Position numbers and translations under genes: made by a program
Notes under the pieces: generated by a model
What the model was told of the DNA's origin: nothing
The model's database searches: none
What the model saw: only the letters and a program-made list of their open reading frames with translations
DNA from: an uncultured Caldilineaceae bacterium
Lineage (GTDB): Bacteria; Chloroflexota; Anaerolineae; Caldilineales; Caldilineaceae
DNA: 64,000 nucleotides
Reading direction: 5' to 3'
Assembly (NCBI GenBank): GCA_951813625.1
Contig: CATOTS010000039.1
Location: forward strand, 34,703-98,702
Shown: positions 8,593 through 17,970 of the stretch, in pieces
Layout of the letters: each line of letters starts with the position of its first letter
Position numbering within the stretch: position 1 is the first letter of the stretch

Positions 8593-9385
8593 AGACCCTC
8601 TCCTGAATCTGCTCTATCGCGACAGGTCGCGGCAGCGGTGCAAGCGCGGGCTCGCTTAGCCCATTGGATCCTCCGTACGCAGCAGTTGCCGCCGCGCCGG
8701 GTGAATCGGAGATGATCGCGCCGTCTCGCATTGTAATTACGCGGCGGGCCCGTTCGGCGACCTCCTGGTCGTGCGTAATAATGACAAGAGTCAGCCCTTC
8801 CTGGTGCAGCTTTTCGAAGAGCGCCAACACCTCTTCGCCGGTACGGGTGTCGAGCGCGCCGGTCGGTTCATCCGCCAGCAGCAGGCTGGGCCGGTTGACG
8901 AGCGCGCGGGCTATCGCCACCCGCTGTTGCTGGCCGCCCGAAAGCTCTTCCGGCTTGTGGTCTGCGCGTTCGGCCAGGCCCACCTGCGCCAGTGTCTCCA
9001 GCGCCCGCCCGCGAGCTGCACTGCGAGCAACGTTGGCGTAGAAGAGGGGCAACTCCACTTGCCGCCAGGCGGCGGCACGCGCCAGCAGGTTAAACTGTTG
9101 GAATACGAATCCGATCTCCCTGTTGCGCAGGTCTGCCAGCTGCCTGCCGGTCAGGCCGTCTGCCCTCTGGCCGCGAATCTGAAAGACACCCTCGGTGGGG
9201 CTGTCCAGAAGACCGATGATGTTCATCAACGTACTCTTGCCGGAACCGCTGGTACCGACGATAGCGATGTACTCTCCCTCTTCTATTGAGAGTGAAACGC
9301 CGTTCAGAGCAAGGACCTTCGTCTCCCCCATCTGATAGACCTTCGTTATGTTCTGCATGTCGATCAACGTTGAAGAATCGGCCAT
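8579..9385 (-). CDS. MacB-type ABC transporter ATP-binding protein
   Basis: Cytoplasmic ATPase of the exporter, 268 residues. It shows Walker A GTSGSGKST (residues 44-52), the signature LSGGQQQR, Walker B LLLADEPTGALD and the H-loop ITHD. A 35-residue C-terminal tail beyond the usual 230-residue LolD/MacB domain is present. It is the first gene of the minus-strand block and its stop overlaps the permease start. AGGAG lies 8 nt before the ATG. The pairing with an FtsX permease and an HlyD adaptor places it in the MacAB type rather than as an importer. Confidence 0.94.
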   Translation of the reverse strand: MADSSTLIDMQNITKVYQMGETKVLALNGVSLSIEEGEYIAIVGTSGSGKSTLMNIIGLLDSPTEGVFQIRGQRADGLTGRQLADLRNREIGFVFQQFNLLARAAAWRQVELPLFYANVARSAARGRALETLAQVGLAERADHKPEELSGGQQQRVAIARALVNRPSLLLADEPTGALDTRTGEEVLALFEKLHQEGLTLVIITHDQEVAERARRVITMRDGAIISDSPGAAATAAYGGSNGLSEPALAPLPRPVAIEQIQERVYEAG

Positions 9386-10187
9386 CTCTCTGTCTCCTGA
9401 ACGGGTAACACAGTAAGCTGTAGTTCGAGTGATACGACTGGCTTAAGCGCAGCCATCGTCCTGACTCTCTACAGTGTACTGTTGAAATCTGGAGAAATTA
9501 TGGAGATGAAGCAGAGGAATTGGGGAGGATGCCTCCACAGCGACGCGACTGTAACGCCACGCCACATCAATGTTCTGTTCTCAGAGGATAGGGGATGAAA
9601 GTTGCGGGCGCTGATGCACTGCTTCAGGCGAATCCGAGGCCTGTGGCACTTCAGCTGCTTGCCGCGTGGAGCCCCGGGGACCCAGAGGGCGTCCCATGGT
9701 CAGCGGAGACCGAGGTGGAGGACAGAATCAACTGCCTGAATCAGGATTTTGAAGTAAGGATTTTCAGGATTATCGACGGGGGCCGGGAATCGAGACGGAC
9801 GGCCCCGTTTCAGGCCCCACGCCAGTCGCAAGACACTGGGCTAAAGGGCTTCTGGTGCAGGTTCCGCTTCAGGTTCCGCTTCAGTAGGCCGGAGGTTCAT
9901 CAACGCCGCGTCGCGATTTTGAGATGCGCGTAATGCGCCGATTTCCACATGTGGCGGTCAGGGCAGACGGACCGTACACGGATCGTACAGGAATTGCCCA
10001 CAACGTATTTTCTGGCCGATTTCAGTCGATTTTACGGCCGGAAAGCGGCCCGATACCAGTGTAAGCGACCGGCGATCCGTCAAGAATGGCGCGCCCGCTC
10101 CGGCGTGTTTCCGGTATCGGGAATCGATTGACCAACCGGATTTCCATGGGATATAGTTTTTCTGTGAGGATACGCAGGCCCGTCGCG
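9386..10187. other. 800-bp intergenic region with degenerate short repeats
   Basis: No convincing gene. The only open frames are short and unlike any family. Positions 9737-9774 carry a run built from caggatttt-like words with about 9-nt spacing, and 9862-9885 repeats ggttccgcttca twice. These match the degenerate nonamer material seen in other gaps. The ABC exporter promoter should lie near 9386-9500, but I could not pick a convincing one. Confidence 0.5.
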
Positions 10188-10997
10188 TCAGGCGCCCTGC
10201 ACCGACCTGACCGTTTCACGCAGGAACGCGACCGACTGGGCCAGCGCCGCCTTCGGTTCACCGGCAACCCGGCATTCGTACGCCAGATAGCCCGTGAAAC
10301 CGACATCGGCCAGGGCCTGAATCCCGGCCCGCCAGTCGATGTCGCCCACGCCCGGCTGAACGCGCGTATTGTCCGCCACGTGGATATGTCCGATGTACGG
10401 CCCGACCTTGCGAATCGTCGCCGGTGTGTCGATCTCTTCGATGTGCATGTGAAAAAAATCGGTCAGCAGCGCCACGCCGCGAGGCGACCCCGCCTTCTCG
10501 ATGATTTCCACGCCGTCCTCCTGCCGCCGCAGCAGGTGCTGCTCATAGCGGTTGAGAGGCTCAAGCAGCAACAGGGTGCCATGACTGTCAGCGAACGCGG
10601 CCAGCTCGCGCGTGATCTCGACCAGCAGCTCTTTTTCCAGCGCGACCGCATCCTTCAGCGGCGAGAGATCCGGCAGCCGCGGCGGGCCGAAGATCGGCGG
10701 CACAATCTGACCGGCCGCAGCGAAATAACCGCACGCCTCCAGGTTGCGCCTCGATTCAGCGATGCTGGCCTCCCGTTTCGCCCGGTCCGGGTCGAGCCAG
10801 TCAAATGTCGTCTGGCCGCAAATCGAGGAGATACGCAGCGTGCGATTGCGAAACGCGGTCTCGTACTCGCTGATGCGATCATAGAGGCGCGAGCGACCTT
10901 GGATTTCCACCCCGTCGATCCCGAGCGACTCGGCGCAGTCGAGCTTCTCGTTCAACGTTTCGCCCGGCAAAAGGTTTTCCTGAATTGAGATCTTCAC
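10188..10997 (-). CDS. Sugar-phosphate isomerase/epimerase-like TIM barrel (AP_endonuc_2 family)
   Basis: Xylose-isomerase-like metal-dependent TIM barrel, 269 residues. Likely metal ligands are the Glu in LLLEPLNR, Asp in LLTDFFHMH, His in HIHVADN and Glu in AYECRV, in the order expected of IolE/IolI or hydroxypyruvate-isomerase relatives. The start is GTG at 10997, with GGAGGAG a few bases upstream. It lies near a Gfo/Idh/MocA oxidoreductase, a TPP enzyme and a hydroxyacid dehydrogenase, so a sugar, polyol or sugar-acid catabolic step is likely. The exact substrate cannot be read from sequence. Confidence 0.85.
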   Translation of the reverse strand: MKISIQENLLPGETLNEKLDCAESLGIDGVEIQGRSRLYDRISEYETAFRNRTLRISSICGQTTFDWLDPDRAKREASIAESRRNLEACGYFAAAGQIVPPIFGPPRLPDLSPLKDAVALEKELLVEITRELAAFADSHGTLLLLEPLNRYEQHLLRRQEDGVEIIEKAGSPRGVALLTDFFHMHIEEIDTPATIRKVGPYIGHIHVADNTRVQPGVGDIDWRAGIQALADVGFTGYLAYECRVAGEPKAALAQSVAFLRETVRSVQGA

Positions 10998-11281
10998 GGT
11001 GTCTCCTCCAAGGTCAGATGGCGCGAAGCAAGCGGGCTCGCCGCCGGAATGACGAATGCGCGATCTACTGTGCCAGCGAAGCGGGACAGTGCCTTGACGG
11101 GCCGTCCCCCGGTTTCGCCATTCGCTCGCAACGGGAGCCTGTTTTTCACTGTCGCGTACCGTCAGACTGCGTTATTCACGTGCGATCGCAAAGCGGCGAA
11201 CGGCGTTCACTCGCGTCGATTTCCGGGTTAGACGGCGTTCAGGGGCGCGGCGTTTGCATGTCTCAGAGCAGGGGTTCGTGC
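10998..11281. other. Intergenic, no gene seen
   Basis: Sequence between the divergent TIM-barrel gene and the SH3-protein promoter. Short overlapping frames exist on the plus strand but have no start signals or recognisable product. Confidence 0.5.
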
Positions 11282-11287
11282 TATACT
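11279..11287 (+). promoter_or_regulatory. Extended -10 promoter candidate for the SH3 protein gene
   Basis: TGcTATACT is an extended -10 element with a near-consensus hexamer (11282-11287). A TTGCAT box lies 22 bp upstream, too far to count as a normal -35. The gene starts 120 bp downstream. Confidence 0.45.
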
Positions 11288-11408
11288 CAATTGACGGGTC
11301 ACGAGGCCCGTTGTTTCGTAATTCGCCTCGCGGCAACCCGGTTTACCCGCTGTCGAGGCGCCGGACGGACAGTCAGCTGACTGTTCAATTGGTCTCTGTT
11401 GCAAAGCG

Positions 11409-12236
11409 ATGAGCTACAGTTCACCTCGCCCCCCTCATTCAGGGGCGCATTCGCAAGATTCCGCCTCCGATGGCGGCCAGGCTGATGGGCCGGCCTCTTC
11501 CGAGCAGCATGCTTCCGATTCAGGCAGTTCACACGCGCTCGCCCCTCACCGGCGCCGGATGCTGGCGGCCAGGCCGGAAGTTATTATCGAGATCCCGCCG
11601 CCCGTCAAAAAGGGGCGGCGATTTGTCTGGCTCAGCGCGGCGATCGTTCCTCTGATCATCACGGTGGTCGCGCTCTCGGCCCTGGCGATTCGCTCCCAGC
11701 GCCTTACCAATGTCGGGCAGGAAGCAACGATTGAGGCGCTGGTCAAGTTGCGTCTGGCGCAGGAGCGCGCCAGCAGCCCACAACAGGAGATCAGCGCCGC
11801 GCTCGAGGCAACTGTCGAGGCCCGCGTCGCCATTCGTCTTGAAGAGGAGCGCGCCGCCCTGGCGGAACAGGCCGCCGCGACCGCACCCGCCGCCAGTGGA
11901 CTGGCAGCAAGCGCCCCCGCCACTGCCGCCACTGCCGCCGCGCCGTCCGTTCCCGACACATCCGCGCTCTTCTATGGCGAGGCTTCGGTCGCCTTGAATC
12001 TCCGCAAAGGCCCCGGCCAGAAATACGACTCGCAGGAACTGGTTCCCGCCGGAACGCAGCTGCAACTGCTTGGCCGCACCGTCGACAGCGGCTGGTTCTT
12101 CGTATCCAAGACCGGCGGTACAGCCCCGGACGAGACCGGATGGGTGGCCGCCTGGCTCGTCACCATCCCCGAAGACGGAGACCCCCTGCGCCTGGCTGTC
12201 GTCTCTCCTGCTTCGCCCTCGACGCCGAGCGAGTAG
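11409..12236 (+). CDS. Membrane-anchored bacterial SH3 (SH3b) domain protein
   Basis: 275 residues. A Ser/His/Pro-rich cytoplasmic tail (1-72) is followed by a single membrane segment (about 73-94), an Ala/Glu-rich probable coiled coil (100-190) and a C-terminal SH3b domain starting VALNLRKGPGQKYDSQELV. The domain probably binds peptidoglycan or another wall polymer outside the cell. The function is unknown beyond that. It is transcribed away from the TIM-barrel gene and converges on the Gfo/Idh/MocA gene. Confidence 0.8.
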   Translation: MSYSSPRPPHSGAHSQDSASDGGQADGPASSEQHASDSGSSHALAPHRRRMLAARPEVIIEIPPPVKKGRRFVWLSAAIVPLIITVVALSALAIRSQRLTNVGQEATIEALVKLRLAQERASSPQQEISAALEATVEARVAIRLEEERAALAEQAAATAPAASGLAASAPATAATAAAPSVPDTSALFYGEASVALNLRKGPGQKYDSQELVPAGTQLQLLGRTVDSGWFFVSKTGGTAPDETGWVAAWLVTIPEDGDPLRLAVVSPASPSTPSE

Positions 12237-12317
12237 CAGACTAAAACCGTTTGCGCGCGCCGCCGCCTCGGCACCCTACAGCTCCAGTTCCAGCTCCAGC
12301 TACAGTTTCAGCTACAG

Positions 12318-13589
12318 TTACAGCCCCAGGGCCTCGTCGATCTCCTCCTGGTAGCGCCGCACCGCGCCCGACAGCAGCTCATCCATCTCGACCGCCCGCC
12401 CGATCGCGGCCGATTCGTACGCGCCCAGAATCGCCGCGACCGCGATCATCCCGTCACGGCCGTCCACCTCGGGCGCGCGTCCCTGCAACACGGCCTCGCC
12501 GAAGTCGTGATACTCGATCGCCAGCAGCTTGGCGTCCAGCGCATATTCCGCATGCTTACCGCCCGTCAGCTCATAGACCACGCCATCGGCGCCGAACAGC
12601 CGCGCCGTGATCTCGTTCAGCGAAAAGTCGGGCAGCAGGCCGAGGATCTCCTTGCCGTGCAGCTCTTTCCCCTCCAGCCGCAGCCGCACCGACCCGCCCG
12701 AGCGGTCGCGGGGCACGTCGAGCGCGCCCCAGCGTCCGTGAACGCTGCGTTCAAACCGTCTGCTGCCCCTGCCGCCGCCGACGTGGCTGAACTGCACCGT
12801 CGCCCCCGACGCCATCGCATACTGCGCCAGGATCGAGTCCTCTCCTGTTGCTTCAACTGTTTCCGGGTAGGTCGGCGTCTGCTCGCGGTAGGAGATCAAC
12901 GGGTGCTCGTCGGCCACCGGCCGCCGCCGCACCGGCTCCACGATCAGCCCCCGCCCGAAGATGCGCTGGTATTCGCCCAGATAGTAGCGGATGATGTCGG
13001 CGTAGTGGACGCCCATGTCGAGGCCGATCGCGCCCTTCTCCTTCAGATGCCGCCACGGCGTCGCCGACATTATATCGCCGCCGCCCAGCGACGTCTGGAC
13101 CATCAGAAACGGGTCGCCCAGCAGCCCGGCGTCGATCACCGCGCGCACCATCCGGTTTACCGGATCGCGCCGGTAGTTCTCCGCCGTCGCCAGCACCGTT
13201 CCGCTCTGCGCGGCCGCGTCGATGATGCGCCGGCACGCGCGGACCGTGATCCCCAGCGGCTTCTCCACCAGCGTGTGCTTGCCCGCGGCCAGCGCGGCCG
13301 TCGCGATCACGTGGTGGCTCGAGCCGTCGGTCACAACGTCGACCGCCGCAATGTCCGGGTGCGCCAGCATTTGTTCCAGATCGGTGAAGACCAGCGGCCG
13401 GCGCCCAAACAGGCGCTCGACCTCTCCAGCCACCCGCTGCGCGTTGTCGCGGTTGATGTCGCAGACCGCCATCAACTCCACATTCGACAGCCCGGTCTCC
13501 TCCAGCACGTGATACGCGATCGTGTGGCGATGCCCCATCCCGCCGCAACCGACGATGCAGACAGGGACGCGTTCATTGCTCTGGCTCAT
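12318..13589 (-). CDS. Gfo/Idh/MocA-family NAD(P)-dependent oxidoreductase
   Basis: Cytoplasmic sugar/polyol dehydrogenase family protein, 423 residues. It has an N-terminal Rossmann motif VGCGGMGHRH (residues 11-20), the EKPLG signature near residue 98 and the LDMGVHYADI active-site segment near 195 with the conserved histidine. C-terminal domain residues 140-423 form the alpha/beta dimerisation fold. Its stop lies in a short cag/cagtt-repeat track (12280-12326). It is followed upstream on the same strand by a TPP enzyme and a hydroxyacid dehydrogenase, suggesting one catabolic unit. The substrate is not predictable; inositol, glucose or amino-sugar derivatives are typical. Confidence 0.9.
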   Translation of the reverse strand: MSQSNERVPVCIVGCGGMGHRHTIAYHVLEETGLSNVELMAVCDINRDNAQRVAGEVERLFGRRPLVFTDLEQMLAHPDIAAVDVVTDGSSHHVIATAALAAGKHTLVEKPLGITVRACRRIIDAAAQSGTVLATAENYRRDPVNRMVRAVIDAGLLGDPFLMVQTSLGGGDIMSATPWRHLKEKGAIGLDMGVHYADIIRYYLGEYQRIFGRGLIVEPVRRRPVADEHPLISYREQTPTYPETVEATGEDSILAQYAMASGATVQFSHVGGGRGSRRFERSVHGRWGALDVPRDRSGGSVRLRLEGKELHGKEILGLLPDFSLNEITARLFGADGVVYELTGGKHAEYALDAKLLAIEYHDFGEAVLQGRAPEVDGRDGMIAVAAILGAYESAAIGRAVEMDELLSGAVRRYQEEIDEALGL

Positions 13590-13697
13590 TGCTCGCAGTC
13601 CGCCCCTTTTTGCGAATTTTCAACCTTTAGCGAACCCCCGCGCACGCGGCAGCCACCAAATAACTGAAAACCGAGAACCGAAAACGAAAAGCTGACT

Positions 13698-15332
13698 CTA
13701 CATAAGGCGCGAGATCTCGTTCTCCTTCGCCGTGATGAACTCCAGCAGCGCCGGCACCCCTTCCTGCGTCTTCTGGATGCCGCGCTGGATGGCGGGGATA
13801 ATCTGGTCCGGCGTCTCGATCCGTTCGCCGTAGCCGCCGAACGCCTCCGCCATCTTGGCGTAGTTGCCCGAAATGTCGGTCGAGCCGTACTTCTCCTGCG
13901 AGATCGGCATGATTGGGATCTCGATCGCCATCGAGAAGTTGTTGAACAGCACCGACAGAATCGGGATGCGCTCGCGCACCGCGGTCTCGAAGTCCATGCC
14001 GGTGAAGCCGATGGCTGCGTCGCCCCACACATTGATGCACAGCTTGTCCGGGCACGCCAGCTTTGCGCCCATTGCCAGCCCCAATCCGTAGCCCAGCTGC
14101 GTCGTCTTGCCCCAGCCGATGTAGGAGAGCGGCGTGATCGACTTCCAGAACGGCGATAGCTGGTCGCGCGGGCTGCCGGCATCGTGCGTGATGATCGTAT
14201 TCGCCACATCGACAGAGGCGTACAGGTCGCGGATTACCCGGTAGGGCGAGAGCGGCGTCGCGTCGCTGTCGGTCTTGGCTGCCCATTCCGCCTCCCACTT
14301 TCCGTTGGTCGCCGCGATCTCGGCGGCAACACCGGCCTGGCGGCCGCGCGGCGCCCCGCCCAGCCGCGCGGACACAGCGTCGATCAGGGCGCGCAGCGTA
14401 AGGTCAGCGTCCCCGATCAGTGCGTGATCGGCGGCGACATCCTTGTTGATGTCGGCCGGGTCCAGCGTGGCGTGGATGATCGTCTTGCCCGCCGGCATGC
14501 GCACGCCGAAGTTGGTGAAGCTGAAACTGCAGCCGATGCCGAAGATCAGGTCGGCGTTGTTGAAAAAGTCGGCCACTGCCTGCGTGTGCGAGCGGTTGGC
14601 CGAGCCGAGGCTCAGCGGATGCGTCTCCGGGAACGCGCTCTTGCCGTTCAGCGTCGTCGTAACGGGGGACTCCAGCAGTTCCGCCAGTTCTTTCAGCGCG
14701 TCCCAGGCCTTGGCGTAATGTACGCCCTGCCCTGCGTAGATCACCGGCCGCTCCGCCGCCACCAGCATATCGGCCGCCCGTTCCACGTCCGCCGGGTCCG
14801 GCCCGTAGCGCACGCGCTGCACCGGCTCGTATTCGAACTCTTCTATCTCGGCATCGGTGATGTCGCCGGGGATTTCGACCAGCGCCGGCCGCGGCCGTCC
14901 GTTGCGCACGGCCGAATAGGCCCGCCGGATCGCGGCGGCCGTCATTTCGGGCGTCGTCAACTGTTCGCTCGACTTCGTGACCGAGGCGTAGCTCTGGGCT
15001 GAATTGAAGTTTGGCTGCACCTGGTTGATCGCCCGCGGATAGCCGCCGGGCAGTACGATGATCGGCGCCGAATCGCCGAATGCCTGCGCGACGCCGCCGA
15101 ATGCGTTCTCCGAACCGGGGCCGGACTGCATGCTGAAGACGCCGATCTTCTCGCCCGAGCTCAAACGGCTGATGGCGTCGGCCATGTGCAGCCCGATGCG
15201 CTCCTGCCGCACAATCACCGTGCGAATGTCCAGCTCGGCGGCGGATTCAATCAGAGAATTTACCGGATAGGCGAAAAGGATTTCGGTGCCCTCTTTCTTC
15301 AGACATTGGGCGATCGCGTCAACGACTTTCAT
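13698..15332 (-). CDS. Thiamine-pyrophosphate enzyme of the acetolactate synthase/benzoylformate decarboxylase superfamily
   Basis: 544 residues with the three TPP-enzyme domains. The N-terminal pyrimidine domain holds the catalytic glutamate in VRQERIGLH (Glu44). A central domain follows. The C-terminal PP domain carries the metal-TPP motif starting GDAAIGFTG and ending in LFNN about 28 residues later. AAGGAGAG sits just before the ATG. There is no regulatory subunit beside it and no ilv genes, so a catabolic or C-C lyase role (oxalyl-CoA, sulfoacetaldehyde or 2-hydroxyacyl-CoA lyase type) is more likely than valine biosynthesis. It lies between a D-2-hydroxyacid dehydrogenase and a Gfo/Idh/MocA gene on the same strand. 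Confidence 0.87.
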   Translation of the reverse strand: MKVVDAIAQCLKKEGTEILFAYPVNSLIESAAELDIRTVIVRQERIGLHMADAISRLSSGEKIGVFSMQSGPGSENAFGGVAQAFGDSAPIIVLPGGYPRAINQVQPNFNSAQSYASVTKSSEQLTTPEMTAAAIRRAYSAVRNGRPRPALVEIPGDITDAEIEEFEYEPVQRVRYGPDPADVERAADMLVAAERPVIYAGQGVHYAKAWDALKELAELLESPVTTTLNGKSAFPETHPLSLGSANRSHTQAVADFFNNADLIFGIGCSFSFTNFGVRMPAGKTIIHATLDPADINKDVAADHALIGDADLTLRALIDAVSARLGGAPRGRQAGVAAEIAATNGKWEAEWAAKTDSDATPLSPYRVIRDLYASVDVANTIITHDAGSPRDQLSPFWKSITPLSYIGWGKTTQLGYGLGLAMGAKLACPDKLCINVWGDAAIGFTGMDFETAVRERIPILSVLFNNFSMAIEIPIMPISQEKYGSTDISGNYAKMAEAFGGYGERIETPDQIIPAIQRGIQKTQEGVPALLEFITAKENEISRLM

Positions 15333-15440
15333 GCTTCTCTCCTTGCGATGTTTTCAGTTGATGCTTTCTGGTTCTCGGCAAGACCGCGGCTTTCGGTCCC
15401 CGGCAGCGCCGGAAATCCAGGAACGCGAAACTCGTATCTG

Positions 15441-16391
15441 CTAGTAGCCGAGGTTGACACTGACGGTATTGTGCAGCGGTTCGCCGTTCAGGTAGCGCTT
15501 CAGGTTCTCTCTGAGAATGCGTGTGACATTGGCGCTGGTCTGGTCGGAGCCTGGCGAACAGTGGGGAGAGAGGAACAGATTGGGCGCATCCCACAGTGGA
15601 TCGTCGGCCGGCAGTGGTTCGGTTGCCGCCACATCCAGCGCGGCGCCGGCCAGCTTGCCCTCCTCCAGCATCCGGATCAGCGTCGGTTCATCGAAGGTGC
15701 CCCCGCGCGAAATGACGATGAAAAAGGCCTCTGGCTTCATCAGCGCCAGCTCCTGCGGACCCACCATGCCCCGTGTCTCCGGCGTGATTGGGACGGTCAC
15801 GACCACAACGTCCGACTCCCGCATCAGGGCCGGCATTCCGTCCAGCAGCTGCAGGTCGGAGACGTAGTCCGGCTTTTCGACGGCATGCGCGTCGACGGCG
15901 ATGACGTCCATCTCGAAGGCTGCGGCCCGTTTGGCGATGTGCCGGCCGATATGCCCCAGGCCGATGATGCCCATCTTCAGGCCGGCGAGGCCGAACAGCG
16001 GCTTATCAGGCGGGTTCTTCCACTCATGGCGTTTCTGCGCCTCGTAAATGCTGTCGAAGCCGCGCGCGATGAAGACAAGCATGCCCATCGTGTGCTCGGC
16101 GATCGTGCTCGCATGCGCGCCGCGCGTATTGCACACCGTTATCTCCCGCTCCGCCAGCTCCGGCGCGTTGCGCATCCATTCCACGCCTGCGCTCGCCGAC
16201 TGGATATAGCGCAGGTTGGGCGCAGCTTGAATCTGGCTGCTGTTCAACGGTCCGTAGGCGACTTCAGCGTCGGCCGCGTTCGCGGCAATCTCTTCTGCCG
16301 TTTCGGCGAAGACAAACTCCACCTGCGGAAACTCCTCCTGGAAAAGCTGCGCAAAGCGTTCGACCCACCGCGCTGTCATCAGAACTTTCAT
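15441..16391 (-). CDS. D-2-hydroxyacid dehydrogenase
   Basis: NAD-dependent reduction/oxidation of 2-keto/2-hydroxy acids; about 316 residues. The NAD motif GLGHIGRHIAKRA lies near residue 148. The catalytic triad is present: Arg in VISRGG, Glu in ATEPLPADDPLW and His in LSPHCSPGS. An ATG at 16406 is possible, but GGAG is well placed before the ATG at 16391. It is first in the minus-strand run with the TPP enzyme gene about 110 bp downstream, consistent with handling of 2-keto acids by both enzymes. GhrA-like substrates (glyoxylate, hydroxypyruvate) are plausible. Confidence 0.9.
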   Translation of the reverse strand: MKVLMTARWVERFAQLFQEEFPQVEFVFAETAEEIAANAADAEVAYGPLNSSQIQAAPNLRYIQSASAGVEWMRNAPELAEREITVCNTRGAHASTIAEHTMGMLVFIARGFDSIYEAQKRHEWKNPPDKPLFGLAGLKMGIIGLGHIGRHIAKRAAAFEMDVIAVDAHAVEKPDYVSDLQLLDGMPALMRESDVVVVTVPITPETRGMVGPQELALMKPEAFFIVISRGGTFDEPTLIRMLEEGKLAGAALDVAATEPLPADDPLWDAPNLFLSPHCSPGSDQTSANVTRILRENLKRYLNGEPLHNTVSVNLGY

Positions 16392-16406
16392 TGTGCGCTC
16401 CGTCAT

Positions 16407-17461
16407 TTCTTTGTGCTGTGTTTGGTGTGTATGTGGGATGGGGATTTTGACTGCTGAATGCGTCTACGGCGCGACTGCAGGCAGAGAATTGGCGCTGTCG
16501 GTATTTCCTTCCGCATTGCGGTCATTTTCTGGAGTACGGCAGTTGCGCGTCAATTTTCATTATACACTAGAACAGCAGACGGGCTGCACAGGGCAATCGC
16601 ATCTAAATATGTGACCGACTCCGCCGGGATTTCGAACTGAAGGATGTGAACATAAGTTGGAATCGGTGTCAGTCTGCCAAACAGTAACGGAAATTCGTCA
16701 CAGCAAAGGCTGTCAGTCGTCAATTTCAGTCAGCTTCTTATCCTGGGAACCACCACTTTTGCAATTCTGCTTTGGATCCCTTTTGATACCATGACTTTTG
16801 GCAGGAGCCGCATCCTGGGATTTCAGTCGCCTCACCCTTGAAGGCGGCGTGCGAAGGCACTTGGTTTCAATCGGGTGGCTTCCGGTTTCCAAGCAGCTTC
16901 CCTTGTAAGACCCAGCGCTTCGACGTTCTCAACCTGGCGGGACCGTCCTGGTTCTCACGGCCGTTGGGCGCAGGATTTGCGTGTTTGCGGACCTGAGACG
17001 GCGGTCGTCTGGCTCCACTGTCTGCTGGATGCGAAGTCCTCTCGTTTTGGCAGAATACGTCGACTCATGTCGACCAATATCCACCAATATAGCCCAATGT
17101 CGTCCAATTTTTTTCTTGTAGGAGGGGTGTCGGGCACCGGGACTGGCGGTAATTCGGGCAGAATTGGGCGGTTTGAACTGCATGTCATTTGCAGCGTAGC
17201 GTACAGAGTAGCAAGTATTTGGGGCATCTGCTTTTTGGCGCGAGATGGGCCGGCTCGGTTGGGCAGTTTTGCATGATGTTGACAGCGTAGCATGGTCGGA
17301 GCGCTCTTGCACTGTATATCGCCTTGTTTTGCCTTCTTTCGTCATGAGCCGGTCGTTTAGGCGGTTCATCAGGGTGTGCTGCCGGGCTGGCGGCGGCTGT
17401 GTTTTTGTGATGTGAGGTCAGACAAGGTTGTCAGGTGTCTCAAGCGATTGTTTTGTGCCTC
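16407..17461. other. Gene-poor gap, first part
   Basis: No credible gene in about 1 kb. Short frames on both strands lack start signals and family resemblance. A 40-bp sequence near 17270 (catg..tgacagcgtagca..) returns in diverged form near 17562, so this gap is partly made of repeats. Confidence 0.5.
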
Positions 17462-17511
17462 CGAAGTCGGGTGAAGTCGGGTGAAGTCCGGTGAAGTCCG
17501 GTCAGGTCGGG
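17462..17511. repeat. Five-copy 10-bp tandem repeat
   Basis: Five tandem copies of a 10-bp unit of the form gaagtcgggt / gaagtccggt / caggtcgggt, with one or two changes per unit. It lies in the gene-free gap between the hydroxyacid dehydrogenase and tRNA-Val. Confidence 0.8.
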
Positions 17512-17783
17512 TCGATCCAGTTTTTTGCAGGCCGATTCTGGCTGGAATCCCTTGGTTGAATTGGCATGGTCATGACAGCGTAGCACGGTTTCGGTTCTCT
17601 TGCCCGGAGTTGCGCGAAATTGGGTTGGGCGGCGCCTGCGATGTTGTTTCTTCTGTCATTGCCGGCGCATGTCGCGCCGGACATGGTCCTACTATAGCGG
17701 GCGCGGCTGGCTCTTGCACGCGATCCTGGTTTTTCAGTCCATTTTCGATGCTTTGACCCGATTCAGATGCAATTGCCCTGCTT

Positions 17784-17816
17784 AATCCACGAATTTGCAC
17801 GAATCTCCACGAAGAA
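17784..17816. repeat. Degenerate nonamer repeat (cacgaattt type)
   Basis: A run of about 33 bp built from cacgaattt-like words about 9-10 bp apart. The reverse complement at 597-625 is closely similar, so this is a dispersed degenerate repeat. It lies just upstream of the composite repeat. Confidence 0.55.
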
Positions 17817-17970
17817 CGGCTAACTGCAGGGGACAGGGGACAGGGATTGGGGGTCAGGAACTGCGGGGGGAGGCGCCTGGCGGTCGAGCGCGCGATCGGC
17901 CGGGGACGCGCATACACGGCCGTGTAGGCACGCGGCGCGTTGGCGACACGCTGGAATGGCGCAGGCACGG

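Noticed and set aside
9595..9933. Plus-strand open frame of 112 codons
   Set aside because: It runs through degenerate repeats and ends in repeated FRFRF codons; no evidence of a gene.
13698..15332. IlvB acetolactate synthase or IolD
   Set aside because: No small subunit or ilv genes beside it, and IolD is about 100 residues longer; kept as an unassigned TPP enzyme.
16875..17369. Overlapping open frames on both strands
   Set aside because: Neither has a ribosome-binding site or recognisable sequence; high GC makes chance frames frequent.
17570..17968. Minus-strand open frame of 132 codons in the gene-free gap
   Set aside because: It overlaps repeats, has low-complexity composition and no start signal or family match.
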